Below, piece after piece: positions 4,795 through 5,365 of a stretch of DNA of 5,365 bases; within the stretch, counting starts at the first letter, position 1, and the number at the start of each line of letters is the position of its first letter. Both the position numbers and the translations under genes were made by a program. The notes below the pieces were generated by a model, which saw only the letters and a list, made by a program, of their open reading frames with translations, did not search any database and had not been told where the DNA came from. Source of the DNA: an uncultured Clostridia bacterium (GTDB lineage: Bacteria; Bacillota; Clostridia; Oscillospirales; Ruminococcaceae); NCBI GenBank assembly GCA_944388825.1, contig CALXKG010000245.1, positions 1 through 5,365 on the forward strand. Direction: 5' to 3'.

Positions 4795-5365
4795 TTGTAC
4801 CGGGATAGGATCGGGAAGGTTCTGCAAAGCCGTCTGGCAATTCACGGCAATCTGGATGTGCGGAATCTGTTAAAAAAGGCGCAGACGCAATTTCAAGATT
4901 ATCAGCTGTCCCTCTATCTGTATGCGTATTCCGCTTTTCTGGAAGTCATCCTTTTGGAAAATTACAGCGAGGGCTACCTGAACAGCATCGAAGAAAAAAT
5001 TTCCGCATATGCGTATCAATACCGGACGCTGTATACCGATTGCGACAACAGAATGGAAAACTATCTGAAGTCTTCCATTCAGGCTGGCATTATGAGCGGG
5101 TTGGCGTCAGCAGGCAAACATATGGGAAATGCGATTTCCAAGCTGCCGTTGGTTCGAAAGTCCTCATTAGATGAAAATCTGATTGAAGCTGGTCATAAAA
5201 TGGGATTGTACGGCGAAAAACAAGCGGTCGATGCTTTAAGCGGTTTGCGGAAAACTCGTATGGATGTGACCGCACCGTTTGCAGAAAACATTCGGGAAAT
5301 TAACCGTCTATACAATAAACCTGTATGTTACCTGATGGACAAGGAAAACATTTATATTCGCCAGG
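4795..5365 (+). CDS. Unrecognised mostly helical protein, 3'-truncated by the window edge
   Basis: A stop-free frame runs from 4765 to the window end, giving 190 residues if translation begins at TTG 4795. I do not recognise the family. The N-terminal 90 residues look helical, with many Tyr, Leu, Lys and Glu (YQLSLYLYAYSAFLEVILLE at 36-55). A Gly/Ala-rich segment with regularly spaced glycines follows at about 97-114, ending in KLPLV. The remainder is mixed, with KPVCYLMDKENIYIR at the visible end. There is no clear signal peptide or long membrane segment. The start is doubtful: GGAGG at 4776-4780 has no ATG or GTG at normal distance, TTG 4795 is 14 bases away, and the first in-frame ATG encodes residue 87. 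Base composition is about 40-47% GC in the sampled lines, against about 62% in the dehydratase genes, with A/T-ending codons common. This suggests a different origin, perhaps acquired DNA. Coding status is well supported by the long frame and protein-like composition; function is unknown. Confidence 0.65.
   Translation, partial: MYRDRIGKVLQSRLAIHGNLDVRNLLKKAQTQFQDYQLSLYLYAYSAFLEVILLENYSEGYLNSIEEKISAYAYQYRTLYTDCDNRMENYLKSSIQAGIMSGLASAGKHMGNAISKLPLVRKSSLDENLIEAGHKMGLYGEKQAVDALSGLRKTRMDVTAPFAENIREINRLYNKPVCYLMDKENIYIRQ

Noticed and set aside
4528..4845. Minus-strand frames over the hairpin array and the end of leuC copy 2
   Set aside because: They run through the hairpin array, give Arg/Pro/Ala-rich composition, and conflict with the coding sequence on the + strand.
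4613..4873. Small MKR-repeat protein encoded across the hairpin array
   Set aside because: No Shine-Dalgarno site, repeat content explained by hairpins, and the second half overlaps the unknown gene in another frame. Kept only as a finding on unit periodicity.

Overview
The window is GC-rich (roughly 60-65% by eye) up to about position 4750 and clearly AT-richer after that. Shine-Dalgarno sites are strong, the one good promoter is a textbook SigA type, and the first gene resembles PdaA, a cortex-peptidoglycan deacetylase of endospore formers. Together with short palindromic intergenic repeats, this suggests a GC-rich anaerobic Clostridia member, possibly a gut Oscillospiraceae/Ruminococcaceae-type organism. 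That assignment is inference; there is no rRNA or other marker gene here.

Layout, all on the + strand. 1-747: the 3' part of a PdaA-type polysaccharide deacetylase gene whose start lies outside the window. 748-870: intergenic region with a near-consensus promoter (TTTACA, 17 bp, TATAAT) and a leader able to fold. 871-3115: three tightly packed genes for an aconitase-superfamily (isopropylmalate isomerase-like) small subunit, a large subunit, and a second small subunit. 3116-3356: a 240-bp gap with a palindromic, MITE-like repeat of about 153 bp with 10-bp perfect terminal inverted repeats. 3357-4601: a second large subunit. 4602-4794: an array of short hairpins with different stems, joined by a constant CATGAAGC word, then a larger stem-loop. 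4795-5365: the start of an unrecognised, AT-richer, mostly helical protein gene that runs off the window and has no obvious ATG start.

The core is a doubled small-large-small-large dehydratase set. Each pair should form one heteromeric [4Fe-4S] hydro-lyase of the LeuCD / homoaconitase / 2,3-dimethylmalate dehydratase (DmdAB) superfamily. No leuA or leuB is present. The first large subunit departs from the family at several active-site motifs, whereas the second keeps the canonical ones, so the pairs may act on different substrates. The second pair is split by the palindromic repeat but probably still belongs to the same transcription unit.

No tRNA, rRNA, CRISPR array, transposase or complete mobile element is visible. 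The least ordinary parts are the two non-coding palindromic elements and the compositional boundary with the unknown gene at the right end.
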